DNA of 64,000 bases from Niebla homalea (lineage: Eukaryota > Ascomycota > Lecanoromycetes > Lecanorales > Ramalinaceae): the NCBI GenBank assembly GCA_019925105.1, contig JAHGAU010000026.1, positions 186,001-250,000 of the forward strand, in the 5' to 3' direction. A program made the translations under genes and the position numbers. Every line of letters begins with the position of its first letter. The first letter of the stretch is position 1. The notes under the pieces are model-generated. The model saw only the letters and a program-made list of their open reading frames with translations, searched no databases and was not told the DNA's origin. Positions 33,631 through 45,349 of this stretch are shown here, in pieces.

Positions 33631-34979
33631 TTACTTCACTGCCTCCTTTCCCCGTTTTGATTGCCTCTCCCTCAATGCCTCGACAGCAACATCTATGCGC
33701 CTTCCCACCGCCACCCCCTTCTCAACGACCTCATCGTGTCCTCCCTCGCATTCTACTCTCTTGACCTCCAATCCTTTATGCGTATACCTGCCCCCAACAC
33801 CTAAAGCCTCCGCCATCCTCTCACTCTGCCCCTCTTCAACCAATGCATCACGCTTGCTATGCCCCAAGACCACCACCTCCACCGCCTTCCTCACATTCTC
33901 CCCATTATTGATCAAATCACCCCTTTCCCACCCCCTTCGCTCTCGGGCCCGAACGCCGCCGTCGTGAACTCATCATAAACATCCCTGTACTCCAAATGAT
34001 GATCCCTCAACGCCACAAAGTCATATACCCCTTCCATCCCCACCACCCCTTCAAATGCCCCAACACCCCCCCACCTCTCCTACCCTTCCTCACACCTCCC
34101 CATTTCCCATCCCCGGGTGCAGGCTCCTCCATCGCGAGTATCATCCCCATCGTCGCTCCCACAGAATGTCCCACAACGATCCAATCGTGAGCGGCCATGC
34201 ATCCCCTCCCCACCACATCCACCTCCCCCTTTCCCTTCCCGCCACCGCGCGTCATTGCCTCCTCCTCATCTCCCCCACCACCCAACCAAACAAGCGCATC
34301 CCTCACATCCTCCAAGCACATCGGCCACTTGATCCCCCTCCCCGCCTCCTCCTCCTCATCATCCCCTGGTGTTGGTGTTGGTGTGGGTGGCGGCGGCCAG
34401 GGATCGGTGCCGTGGCCCGGATAGTCACACAATCGGTAGTTCAGCGATGCCACGCCGGCGATGTGATGGTGGTGATGGTGATGGGCCCCCGAACCACCAG
34501 CACCAGCGCCAGCAGCAGCGGCAGCACTGGAGGAGAAGATGTGGGGCAGCGAGGGCAGGAGGGAGAGGGATGTGATGGCCGGGTCGCGGAAGGCGCCGCC
34601 GTGGAGGTATCTGTGTGGGGGGCCCCGGGTGGGGGGGGGGTTAGATGTTGTTGTTATTATTGTTGTTTAGGAAAGATTGGCTGAAAAGGGCTGGCGGTCT
34701 TTCTTCATGACGCATGCATGAAGTAGGGAAATTCGCGGTTCTTCAAAGGGGCTGAAAAGGTGTGTAAAAAAAAAAATGTAAAAAATAAAGTATAGAATAA
34801 AGAGAAACATACACGACCCACCACCCCCTCCCCCTCTCCCCCCGCGGCGGCGGCGGCGCTCCCGTTGTCGGGCGATGGATATCCAGCGTATTGAGCCGTG
34901 ATCGATATGGCGGGTACGGGATCGCGAAGGTGGAGTGCCACTGCTGCTGCTGTTGTGGCGTGGAAGCGGGAGATGGCAT
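33631..34979 (-). CDS. BNA7: Kynurenine formamidase, with two apparent frameshifts
   Basis: An alpha/beta hydrolase that converts N-formyl-kynurenine to kynurenine plus formate in tryptophan breakdown to NAD. Exon 1 is 34979-34813 (ATG, TLDIHRP, WWVV); an intron 34812-34611 has a perfect GTATGT donor; exon 2 runs to the stop at 33631. Motifs: oxyanion YLHGGAFRDP at about residue 56, ASLNYRL, nucleophile IVVGHSVGAT at about 200, GVYDFVALRDHH, acid LGHSKRDALVE, His in GGHDEVVE. The frame breaks twice on the minus strand: near G7 (34066-34072) and G5 (33931-33935); each is explained by one missing G. The first could instead be an intron (about 34095 to about 34049), but it lacks a branch site. 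An insert with seven consecutive His and Ala/Gly runs lies before ASLNYRL. Either sequence errors in homopolymers or a fresh pseudogene. Confidence 0.8.
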
Positions 34980-35333
34980 GGTTTAGGTACATTAATGAAT
35001 GAATGACTTCGCGGAGATACTGGGATATGGTCGAAGTGTGAAAATAAGAGGAAAAGGTTGAGAGGCGTTCAAGAGAGGCAATGGGGGTGCAGGTGAGGGG
35101 GAGGGGTTGGGAATGATGATAGGAACTTCGGACGCCTGGAATTTGATAAGGGAAGGGGTTGTGTGTAGGCGGAATGGAATGGCGTTGAATTGGCAATGGG
35201 GGGGGTAGATACAAAAATTGGGAAAGGATTGTTGGTATCGTCATACAAGCTACAGAAACAACAATCAAATCACCACCAAGAATCCCAGGACGTCCTCAGC
35301 CCAAAAAAAAACCCTCGACGTTCAAAACCCAAA

Positions 35334-35702
35334 ATGGGCGAAGAAATCATGTCTGTGAAGACACTCATCCATCTTGCACAGTTGAAACTCAATCGCCAGC
35401 ACCCACCAACCATCGCACCACAATCACAATCACAAAGATCGATCCGGTCTCCATCCCCCCACTTCAACGCCAGACAGACAGGCTCTCAAAATGCCCGAGA
35501 TAAAGGCAAAAATCCGGGACCTCCAGCGTTGGGATGGGGGTTGTTGGCCGATGATAATAATCGAATGAATGGGAAGTTTACATCGATTCGTCCCCTTGTG
35601 TCGACGCCGAATCGTAGGAAAATGGGCTTGGATAGGCAAATCATTGAAGATGCGGGTGGATTCAATGAAGAATCGATTATTGATCGATTAGGAATAGATT
35701 GA
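35334..35702 (+). CDS. Small hypothetical protein
   Basis: A 122-residue frame from ATG 35334 (context CAAAATGGG). The sequence is polar, with a predicted helix near the start (SVKTLIHLAQLKLNRQ), an S/P/Q-rich middle and a more structured end (RKMGLDRQIIEDAGGFNEES). The frame stays open upstream to 35190 but no better start is seen, and the upstream AC-rich stretch (ACAGAAACAACAATCAAATCACC) looks like a fungal leader. It is divergent from kynurenine formamidase and convergent with PRP5. No family is recognised. It may be a real small gene or chance. Confidence 0.4.
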   Translation: MGEEIMSVKTLIHLAQLKLNRQHPPTIAPQSQSQRSIRSPSPHFNARQTGSQNARDKGKNPGPPALGWGLLADDNNRMNGKFTSIRPLVSTPNRRKMGLDRQIIEDAGGFNEESIIDRLGID

Positions 35703-35959
35703 AACTCTCCCAAGCTCCAATGACAGTCATGAGAAGCGGACGCAGAAGGATGAACATGCACGCTCAAGCTTCGGGACGAGGATACGGATTCTCATGGTAC
35801 AATTGATCAAGGATGATTTTCCAGAGCTGCATGGTGTCATTGTACGTAGAAACCCCACCACTGTCGAGGCTACTTTGGCTGCGATAATGCACTAATTACA
35901 AGACACATTCAGAACTCCACAACCAATGTAAGCCAAAAAAAAATTATTGATCAGCCCAA

Positions 35960-38900
35960 TTAGACGACGTTGTACCGTCCACTAGCCGGCGCCCTTGCAT
36001 CACTGTCCGCCGCAGCAATGGCCCCTTCCTTCAACAATCGCATCAACTCCCTCATGGCATTGGTGACTACCACTTCTGTATCCCCCTCGACCAAAATGTA
36101 TAGTTTCGGGTTCTCGCCCGCTTGCGGCTCTTTGCCTGTCGCGTAGAAATTGCCCTTTGTGGTGATGGACGTGCCTGTGGCTTCCAGAATCTTGGCGACG
36201 TTGGTGCGGTTGGTGACGGCCCAACGTGCTTTTTCTGTGAGGAGAGAAGAGCATCAGTAGATGTTGATTGCTAAAAGAGAGGATAATGCAAGGAGGGAGG
36301 AAGTACTCACGAGGAAAGTCGTTGATCTCCAACGTTGCATGGTAAACACCAGCATCTGGACCTTTGTTGTCTATTGGCACACCTTGACGTAACTCACGAT
36401 TCTTACTGAGACGGTCATGGATGTTTGCAATGGCGGCATTGACCTTCTCAAGGGGATTCTTGGCGTTTGAGCCTGAGCCTGTCGATTCCGGCGCTTCGGA
36501 TTTGTGGACGACAATCTTGCCATCCAGATCAATACCCTTAGGAACCCCTGGTAGCTGAGTCGGAGGTGGCGGCGCATTAGACGATTGCACACCAGAGGCA
36601 GCTTTGGTGATGAGATCATCGTTCTTGTCATCTTTCTTGGCTTCCTTCTCATCTTCATCAGGCTCGTCACCAGTCTTGTAGGTCTTCCGCTCACGCGTGC
36701 GTGCAGCGTCACGCTCTTGATCAAGCCGTTCGAGGCCTTTGCCACCGAACCCGGAGCCGCTGACCTTTTCTTTGCCTGATTTGACCTTCTCCAGGAAAGC
36801 ATTGACAAGATTCTGCAGCTCTTCAGGCACATCCTGCGAACTCTGGCGTAACGCTTTGGCTATGTCGAGCGAGTAGCGCGATTGATCCGGGGTTATGAAC
36901 GTCACAGCCGTGCCTGTATTACCAGCCCGACCGGTTCTTCCAGCCCGATGAACATAGTCCTCCAAATGATTGGGGGAGTCAAAGTTGACCACTAGCTTGA
37001 GCTGCTTGACGTCCAAACCACGTGCGGCAACCGAAGTCGCTATCATGATTGGGATCACGCCAGCCTTGAAGTCGTCAATCGTGGAGTCTCGGTCGATTTG
37101 ATCCTTGCCACCATGGATCGATTGGCAGGGATATCCTTTGCGCATTAAATCTCTAAGGAGGGTATCGGCTGATTCTTGACGATCGACGAAGATCAAAGCT
37201 CTGTCATCCTCATTCTTCTCTTCATTATAGAGGTCACCCAGAAGCTCAAGCAGTCGCATGAACTTCGTCTCCTCCGTCCGGACCTCAACAAGCTGCGTGA
37301 TCTCAGGTGCGACTACACTTCGTCCTCCAACGACGATTTCCACCGGCTTGGATAGCGTTTTGCGTGCCAAAGACTCCATTTGTCTTGGGAACGTGGCGGA
37401 GAACAAGACAGTCTGACGGTCAGGCCGAATGTTGGCAAGGATTTTCATGACTTGCGGCTCAAAGCCCATGTCAAACATCCTGTCGGCCTCATCGAGAACG
37501 ACGTAGGTCACCCGGCGCAGATTGGTTACTCTCCCAGAATTTGCAGCCAGAAGATCGATGATGCGTCCTGGTGTACAGACAATGATCTCCGCCCCTCGTT
37601 TCAAGTCGGCTATCTGGTCCTTGATAGGAGCACCGCCATAAGCGCAAACAGCTCGGAGATTGAGGGCCTTCAAGAACGGCTTGCATTCCTTGTGGATCTG
37701 GGTAGCCAACTCGCGCGTGGGAGTCATGATGAGGCCGACAGGTCCGTCAAGTGTATCAATCGGACGCTGATCTTTGATGTGTCGGAACATAGGAAGAAGG
37801 AAAGCAATAGTCTTGCCAGATCCAGTCTTTGCAACGCCGATGACATCTCTTCCTGACATAATGGAAGGGATAGCCTGCGTCTGGATAGCTGACGGCTTTT
37901 CATAGCCTAATTTATCAATGACTTCCAAAGACTGTGCGCCTAGGCCACATTGTGACCATTTTTGAACTGGCTTGGGAGCATCTACCCCGCGGATTTTGAT
38001 GCCATCCAATTCGAGACGAAGATCCGCAACTTCTTCCTCTGTCATTTCGGCCAAGTCTAAAGGTTCATGGTAGAAGCTCTTCCTGAACGGCTGATAATTG
38101 GCTTTGGCGTGGTTTACGGGGGGCAGTTCTTTTTTCTTTCTCTTGCTGGTGATGTTGAGGAGATCATCAGGGTCTGCTTTGATGGCATCAAGATCAACCT
38201 CGTCATCTCCGAACATTGCTTCTGGTGGGTGCGAGTCCTGGTTGGCTGATCTATTCGTTTTGAATTTGGGCGCAGTTACTGGATCGCCGAGTCCAGACAT
38301 GAAGGCATCCAATGGATCTTCTTCCTCCTGAGCCTCTTCTACAGGAGCCTCAGCCGGTACTTCAACCATTGCAGTATCCCCATTCGTCTGAATCGGCTCC
38401 GGAACAGATGCAGTAGGATCTTCACCGGCTTGATAAGCAAGACTTTGGGTCTGTAATCGTTCTTCTCGCTTTTCTGCCGCAACTCTAGCTGCTGCGGCGG
38501 CTTCTTCCTCGGTGCCCCCATCTTGCATGCCTTCGTCATCTTCATCCTCATCTTCATTATCCCCGTCCTCTTCGGTCGGGTTAGCCATGGCAGTGTCGCC
38601 GTTCGATGTGGCATCTACCGCAGGAAGAGTTGGGAGTTTCGCCAATTTTCGTCGTCCCTCTTCTTCTTCCTCAAACTCGATGCCATGTTTCGTGGTTGAC
38701 TTTTCTGCATCCCCGGTGGCCTTGTTTGCTAAGCCGAATCCGCTCACGTTCCCACGAGCCTTGAGCGGCGCGGCAGGAGTAGCTATAGGTTCTTTATTAA
38801 GCATTGTAGTGTATCGAATTAGAGATGAAGGAGACTCACCTGATGCTCCATTGGTTTGAGTAGCCTTGAGCGGGGCCGCGGAGGTCTTTGGGATGTCGGG

Positions 38901-39830
38901 CAACGCAACATCCGTACCAAGCTTGCTCGCGCTGGAAGCAGTAGCGGTAGCCTTTTTCGCAATAGCCTTGGGATCAAATTTGCCAGCATATGGGACGGCG
39001 GGGGCAGAATCTTCGGTTTGGATAGGTGTAGCTGGCGAGTCAGGTGACACGATAGCAGGAGATAGCTGAGCCTTCTTGTCGATCTCAGCCAGCAGATTCT
39101 TGCCTCCAGACGATTCTGCTTCTTTCTCCTTTCGCTCCTTTTCGGCTGCATGCTTCTGCTTCCATGCTGCAAGCTTTGCAAGCTTTTCTGCCTTCTTTTC
39201 CTCATCGGTCTGTGTAGGAGGTACGGCAGGCTTCGCGCATGTGATGTGAGCTACAATTCGGTCATCAATATTGAAGGCATGACATACCTTGCTCCCGTTT
39301 ACTGTGGGCTTGTAAGATCTGTCTCTGCTGTCATCGCGGCGCTTTCGCCTCGAGTCAGCAGATCCGTCTCGTCTGCGTCTATCGCGATCACGGGAGTCAT
39401 CTCTGTAGGCCCTTGGATCCCTGTCACGACTTCGCCTCCTACTGTCTTTCAAGCCATCCCGATCCCTGGACCTCCTCCGATCTCTTGAACGCTCCCTGCG
39501 ACCGGAACGGTAGGAATCGTTTTCACGGTATCGATCATTGTCGCGATATCTATCTCGCGAGCGATCCCTATGTCGAAAGTCGCGGTCTCGATCTCGGTCT
39601 CGGTCTCGATCTCGATGACGTCGCTGGACCCTGTCAGTGATGCCGCCATTTCCATTTCCATTTCCTTGGGAAGGGGACAGTCGTACATCTGGACTGCGAG
39701 ACCGTCGATATGTTTTCACATCATCCCTCCGGCTCCTCTCGTACCGAGCATCGTCTCCTCGTCGACTTCTCTTGGATGAGTATGAGCTGCCTACGGGGGA
39801 TGGTGAGCGAGTACTCCCGTGGCGAGCCAT
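35960..39830 (-). CDS. PRP5: DEAD-box helicase Prp5, pre-mRNA branch-site proofreading
   Basis: Remodels U2 snRNP and proofreads branch-site pairing at prespliceosome formation. Four exons: 39830-39288, 39230-38840, 38782-36311, 36234-35960, giving 1,226 residues. Two introns (39287-39231 and 38839-38783) are each 57 bases, in frame and stop-free, so they hide inside a single ORF; both have strong donors (GTATGT, GTGAGT) and CTCAC/CTAAT-type branch sites. The last intron (36310-36235) restores the C-terminus [16 protein letters not shown]. The N-terminal 180 residues are RS/RD-rich with an (RD)n run. [10 protein letters not shown] is the Prp5 DPLD motif. Core motifs: AKTGSGKT about 625, [16 protein letters not shown] about 740, [18 protein letters not shown] about 925. 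ATG 39830 (MARHGSTRS) is preferred; an upstream GTG is not a start. The assignment is secure. Confidence 0.93.
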
Positions 39831-40321
39831 GAAGGGCACGCCTTGGTAGAGAGCTTGGTCTGTACGTTTTCAAGTATGGTCTGGGTGCTTTGATTCAGGT
39901 GTCCTGTACTCCCATGTCTTGTTGCCTGCAGTCGTTGGTAAGGATAACGGGAAGAAATGTTAAGGATATACCTTTGAGCACAGCGGTGCTCTGTACTGCC
40001 GTCGATAAGTCAATGGCCGTCTGTTTGATTTGTCTGAATTCTCCGCCCGTTAATGGAATAAGACTTTGCAGTCAAACGTGATATGTGGTGAAGGCGGCGA
40101 GGGCGGGATCATGAATTTGACCGTTGAGGTCGATGTCATAGGGCTGACGAATGACGGACGCTAATGCACATCCGGCTACATTCCCAGCCTTTCAAGCCTT
40201 TGCCCTTTGGTCGCGCGACCTTCCTCGACACTCCCCTCGACGACCGTTTTTCCAACCTGCATCCTCTTCCATTGTTCGTTTACTGCTTCTCACTCACATC
40301 TTCTCTCCACTACATTTCACC
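39831..40321. promoter_or_regulatory. Divergent promoter of PRP5 and the HMG-box gene
   Basis: 491 bases between two divergent starts. The side next to the HMG gene is CT-rich (TCTTCCATTGTTCG, CTCACATCTTCTCTCC), a usual fungal leader. The open frame from 40151 lacks support before the ATG at 40322. Confidence 0.55.
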
Positions 40322-41558
40322 ATGGGACTTCAAAGTCGGCGACCAATGGCCCTCCTCGCCACTTTGAAAGCTCAATCACCCTCAAGCTATCGCACCTTCT
40401 CGCAAATCTCACGCGTTCCCACCTTCTACCGCGTCTTCTCATCCTTTGGCAACACTCACAATGCGTTCAACACTCTCATCTCCACGTCATTCCAACAACG
40501 CACTTATGCAGACCGGCCAGTATCGAAGCCAAAGGGGCATACCGGTCGACTTCCTGCCTCGCGCAAAGCTCCCACCACCTCAGCAACCAAAGCTGCGAAA
40601 AAACCCGCCACCAAGAAGACAACACCCAAGAAAGCCCCCGACGCAGCGGCAACCCCGAAGAAGAAGGCCGTGAAGCCGCGTATAAAGGCGAAACCAAAGA
40701 AAAGCAAGGCGAAGAAGGCCAAGGTCAGGGCCAACCGCCGGAAGAAGCTCCTCACTGCCAAACAAAAGGCAAAGGCGAAGACCAAGAAAGCCGCGGAGAA
40801 GAAGAAGGAGGACCTGTCAACCTTAAGAGCGAAAGCATTGAACCTGCCGGTTCGGTCGGGAGAGACCTCCTGGAACATCTTTTTTGTAGAGCAGTCAAAG
40901 GGGAAGAAACGCGGACAAGGCGAGATCGGCGGAATGGCAAAGACCATATCGGCTGCATACAAGCAATTGGAGCCCGAGCAGCTTGAGGTACGCTCCCATC
41001 AATGAGCTCACCGGGCAACAGGGACCCATTGTGATTGGATTGCTAACCCACGGCGGGGCCCCCATAGCATTACAACCATCTCGCCAACCAGAACAAAGAG
41101 GTCAACCAGAAAACCTACCGCCAATTCGTCCAATCCCACACCCCGCTCCAGATCTACGAGGCCAATGTTGCTCGTAGGCAGCTGAAGCGACTGCGGAAAC
41201 AAGCTGGTAGAAAGAAGTTCCCCAGCTCACTGTTTGAACCCATCAAGGACGAGCGCTTGGTCAAGCGACCGCTCAGCAATTACGCCATGTTCTCCCGGGA
41301 ACGCCGCCTCACCAACGATTACAAGGGAATGGAGCTCGGAACCGCTACGGGGCTCATTGTCAGGGAGTGGAAGGCCTTGAGTGCTGAGGAGAAGAAGGTA
41401 TCCCGCCCTGATGCTGTACTCACGTGCCCACGAACCGATACTGATCTAGGACACAGAACTACACTGACAAGTCGGATCAAGACCGCAACCGCTATTATCA
41501 AGAGCTCAAGACCGTTTACGGCAAGGATCCGTCAAACAAAGCTGCAAAGGAAGGCTAG
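40322..41558 (+). CDS. Mitochondrial-type protein with two HMG boxes
   Basis: Three exons, 40322-40987, 41068-41397 and 41457-41558, give 365 residues. ATG 40322 has a good context (CACCATGG). The first about 65 residues are rich in Arg, Ser and Leu with no acidic residues (MGLQSRRPMALLATLKAQ), as in a mitochondrial transit peptide. A Lys/Ala/Pro-rich linker of about 100 residues follows (TKKAAKKPATKKTTPKK-like runs). HMG box 1 is about residues 181-250 (SWNIFFVEQSKGKKRG ... HYNHLANQNKEV) and box 2 about 286-354 (VKRPLSNYAMFSRERR ... EWKALSAEEKKNYTDKS). Two HMG boxes with a transit peptide recall yeast Abf2 and TFAM, which package mitochondrial DNA; the basic linker is an extension. Mitochondrial location is inferred. 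Confidence 0.85.
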
Positions 41559-42450
41559 CGCGGGAGGAGTGATACTGGTCAATCGGGTTTCATGTAGTCT
41601 AGGTGTATTCTGGGGAAGGGCGGGTTGAAGGGGAAGGGCGAGTTGAAGGGAAGGGGTTGAAAGGCGGCATCACGCCTTCAAGCAACACTACTGTATTATT
41701 CCCATTTTTTTCCGTGCGAGTACTGGTTTCGGTGGTGGTACAGTCCAAGATGCCTGGCAAAGCCATTCCCGACTGTGTAGTCAAGATAGAAAATGTAAAC
41801 CCTGTGTGTTCAATTCCACGCCGCGCTCTTCCCAGACGACTCAAACGGTTTTTTTGAAACAGCAACGAACAGTCATATTTGTGTCAAATGCCCTCCACTG
41901 ATGGAATGATCCAGCAGCCAGCCATGACTATAATTTTCCCTGGGAAATTGGCAAGACGTGGTTACTGTACAGTGAGTGATCGCAAAGCGCTCCACAACAC
42001 GAACACAAACGAATTGTTTTATTAGGTAACGGGTTTTGTGCACACGGGCCCGTCGATTACTCGGCTGATTTCAACGGTCTGTTAGGTCAACAGTGACGGC
42101 CATGCCCCGAGGTAGTTTACTTAGCAGTAAAGCAAGACCCCCTTTTTTTCAGAAGAGGGCAAGAAGTGAGTGGCTTCACAAGGGGGACAGGTAAGCAAAT
42201 CGAACAGGGGCCATGCACTACAAGCAATCTAAAATAATGAGGTGCTCCCATAAGTAGGGCCAAGGGATGGACGGGAGGATTTGCATGTACATGTGATGCT
42301 AGCTATAAGGTATCATCGAACCAGGTCCTCGAAGGGGGTTCCAAATATGAACAATCAAGCCATCTGCGCGCATGCTACGTAGTACTGTTTACTGCTCATC
42401 CATGACCGCCCTCAATCGAACGGTTCTATCACAAAAGTCTTTTGTGTGCT
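41559..42450. other. Convergent intergenic region
   Basis: Lies between the 3' ends of the HMG-box and RTA1-like genes. A short imperfect repeat of GGGGAAGGGCG(G/A)GTTGAAG occurs twice at 41,613-41,650. No gene is supported. Confidence 0.45.
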
Positions 42451-43606
42451 TCATGCCTCCACCTTGGGCTCGACACCAGACGCCTTTACGGGGCCCAACT
42501 CCTTCACGATGCCAGGGTGACCAATGTTGAGGAAGAAGGCGGCGACGATGATCATCCTTTGAAAGGCATCCGCGTCAGTATACCGCTTGTACTTTTAGTA
42601 GGGGGTGGAAAAGGACTCACACTCCCTCCAACCCAATAAATAACCCCTCATCGTGAATTAAGGTCCCACTATACCCATCGCTCAACTCATCAATCCTGTA
42701 CGCGCACCGAATCAAGATGAGTATGATTGCAAAACTGAGGAAGAAGATGAAGAGCTTGAACGGCATGGTCGTGTTCCGCCCGCCCTGCGTGTTCTTCCGG
42801 TACTGGAAGGCGAATTCCAGAGACAGCGCGATGAAGACGCAGAGGGTAAAGACTTGGAAGGATAGACCGGCGAGAGAGATATCGACAGCATAGCCGTTGT
42901 CGCCAGAGGAAGTGGAGGAGAGCGCGCCGCCCAAGGCCTGGAGGACGAGAGAGATGATGTCGCAGGGAATGAAGACCCAGTAGTAGAATTTGGGAGGGAA
43001 GCGGGCGTATTGGGAACCGAGATAGTTGACACTGTTGGGGAACTTTCAGCTCTCTTACTCCTTGACATTTTGGGTTGAATGAAATCGAGAATGGAACCCA
43101 CATCTTGGCAAGCGTAATGTAGATGGCGGCGGTATAGAAGACCGGCGCGATTGTAATGCAAACTGTTCCTCAATTTAGCCTGCCGTTTTCAATGTCCAGG
43201 AGCAAGCAGAAGCCCGGCTCTTTATCGTATCAAAAGGGCAGGCATCGAACATACTGATTTGGAGCAAGAAGCCGCTGAAGCTGAATGGATCGTTGTACAA
43301 TATGATTCTCCCCGCATAGCCCAGTATCTCAGACAGACATCCAATCGCCATCAATAGTCCAAATGTCCACGTCTTCCACAGAAACGCCTGCACCAAGTGT
43401 ATGACCATGGAGATGCCGAAGAGGGCGATGAAGACGGCGTTCGCAGGGACTGAGGGGCGGTATTGGTAGACGCTGAGGATGACGGGGCAGATGTCGAGGG
43501 TACAATTGGTATTACCGCCATATGCGACATAGCTGTAGGGGGGATCGAGGAGGGCTGTCGGTGGGGCGTTCGGGAGAGGGTCCTGGGGTGGAGGATTTGA
43601 AGCCAT
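42451..43606 (-). CDS. RTA1-like seven-helix membrane protein
   Basis: Four exons, 43606-43255, 43162-43102, 43031-42621 and 42556-42451; phases agree, 309 residues. The family (RTA1/RTM1/RSB1) includes yeast Rsb1, a putative sphingoid-base translocator, and resistance proteins for aminocholesterol and molasses toxins. Visible features: an extracellular start with N-x-T (NTNC) and two Cys, then helices VFIALFGISMVIHLVQAF, FGLLMAIGCLSEILGYAGR, LLQIICITIAPVFYTAAIYI, FIPCDIISLVLQALGGALSS, FQVFTLCVFIALSLEFAF, FIFFLSFAIILILIRCAYR and EGVMIIVAAFFLNIGHPG. The motifs EILGYAGR, APVFYTAAIY, CDIISLVLQA and RCAYRIDEL are typical. The small second exon (61 bases) carries the third-helix motif. The substrate cannot be read from sequence. 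Confidence 0.9.
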
Positions 43607-45349
43607 TGCTGCTGAAGTCCAAGAATACGGTGGGACTTCTGGTGAGCCCGCTTCAGAGAGTCCTGTTTCTCGAGATCAAATGAAGGAAAGTCGAGGCTAA
43701 GAGGAGTTCAAATAGCAGCCCTGTGGGCTGAGCAATGGAGGGAAAGCGTATTCGGGTCGAAGACAGCGGAGGGATGCGGGATGAGGTGTGAAGGATGGAG
43801 CAGATGGGACGGAGGAGAGACGCAAATTAGGGGATGGGCTGAGGGAGAAGGCCCAAAAGACTGTAGTGGTGGCAGCCTGCAGGAAACGGAGTAAAGAATA
43901 GACCAAATCGGAGGGATTCGATGCCGTTTTATGCAGACACGTCGAGGGCAGATCAGTCGTGTGAAATTGACCCACCGTATGAGAACAATGTACCATGCAA
44001 GGGTGAACCTTAGCCTCAGCCTTGCTGACAGCATCTCCACCATCTCGCTTCAGAGGATACCACACTTGTGACACAGAAAGTGCCGATAAACACTGGGCAT
44101 TATTCGCTGTCATGTCGAGTGTTGCAGGGAATTGAGTCAGCGGCAAATTGCTTGAGTTGCTCCGTCCCGGAGAATCTAACGAATCTAACTAAGGAGCAAT
44201 CTGGTTTAGCGGACTGGCTGGGTGAGATCCTCAGCCTTATAAAGCTGCATCTTCGCAAGGGCTAGGCTCGTTCAAGGCTTCAAAATGCGACGCTGCCAAG
44301 AGGCTACCCAAATTTCGGAACCCGGCCACTTCACTTCAAAATTTGAAACATCACGCTGCATATCACCCATCTTCCCATTAATCTGGAGAGAGAGCCATGA
44401 TTTAAGGATACAGTGCCACCTCGCTTGTCAGCACCAATTGCTCCGTGAGGCTCCCGCAAAATCTCACTCGTGGGAAGCGTATTCATTGGATGATCTTGCA
44501 TGATCTCCTTGGGGAGCGCCCTGACCGGGGTACGCTTCACAGCTTCTGGCTGTGCATAGAATGCTAGTGGCATTAAGATCCAAAATGCTGACCGCTAATT
44601 CTAAAGCATTTGATGCCCTCATTCTGCGTTGCAAGATTAATAGACTTTCGAAGGATGCTTGGCGCGCATCTTACCTTTGGCTTGTAGGTTAGAGCCCATA
44701 CCGACTTTGCCTCTATGTCAGGGGTTTTCTTGCAGGTGGTGTCAGCCTCTTCTCAGCATGTGCGTTGGATTTCTGGGGGCATCAGCAAATCAAGTCATAT
44801 AAAGATCACTTCGTGTTTCAGGAGCACAGCCGGGTTTTTATGGAAGCAGCTCAGCTTGTTCTCGTCTTGTTCCATGACCCCCGCCCCAAGAATCAGGGGG
44901 ACCACCAGAATTGACACCGAAGTCAGTATCCTGTCCTTTTGGTGTCTACTAAGATCTATTTAACGGGGCAGAATGAGTTTCAGTTGTTGTTTCGATTGAA
45001 GCTTGCATTGCTGCTCATTGAGCCTGGTCAGTGAGCATAGGATCGTACAACTATAACAGCCTCAAAACACAGGCAATAAGGTGGCGGAGTGGAATAGACC
45101 AGCGCAGGGGCACTAACCGAGAGTTCAATCTCTGACTTCGATTAGTCTTCTTGATCTTGCGCGCAGCATCGCTTCTATCGCGTCCTATTTTTCGTGGGAG
45201 GTCTGTCGAATATTGCGATGCCGGTAGTAGCGCCAGTAGTAGCGCCGGAACGAAATTCAGTGATAAGTACAATATGAAGTGAAATTGACCTTCTCTAATA
45301 ACACAATCTCCTCAGTGAATTCATCTGACCAAAGAGGGTGAGAAGTTAA
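43607..45349. other. Gene-poor region
   Basis: 1.7 kb without a supported gene. Two overlapping minus-strand frames (44146-43697 and 44043-43708) have proline/serine-rich, unconvincing translations; they lie where the RTA1-like promoter should be. Small frames around 44,300-44,960 have no motif. Confidence 0.4.

Noticed and set aside
40207..40986. 259-residue open frame overlapping the HMG-box gene
   Set aside because: It is the shifted frame of the HMG gene's lysine-rich codons; the HMG frame has both domains and matching splice sites.
45078..45145. tRNA-like A-box (TGGCGGAGTGG) and B-box-like (GAGTTCAATCTC) words
   Set aside because: No acceptor stem pairs, and no anticodon arm can be placed.
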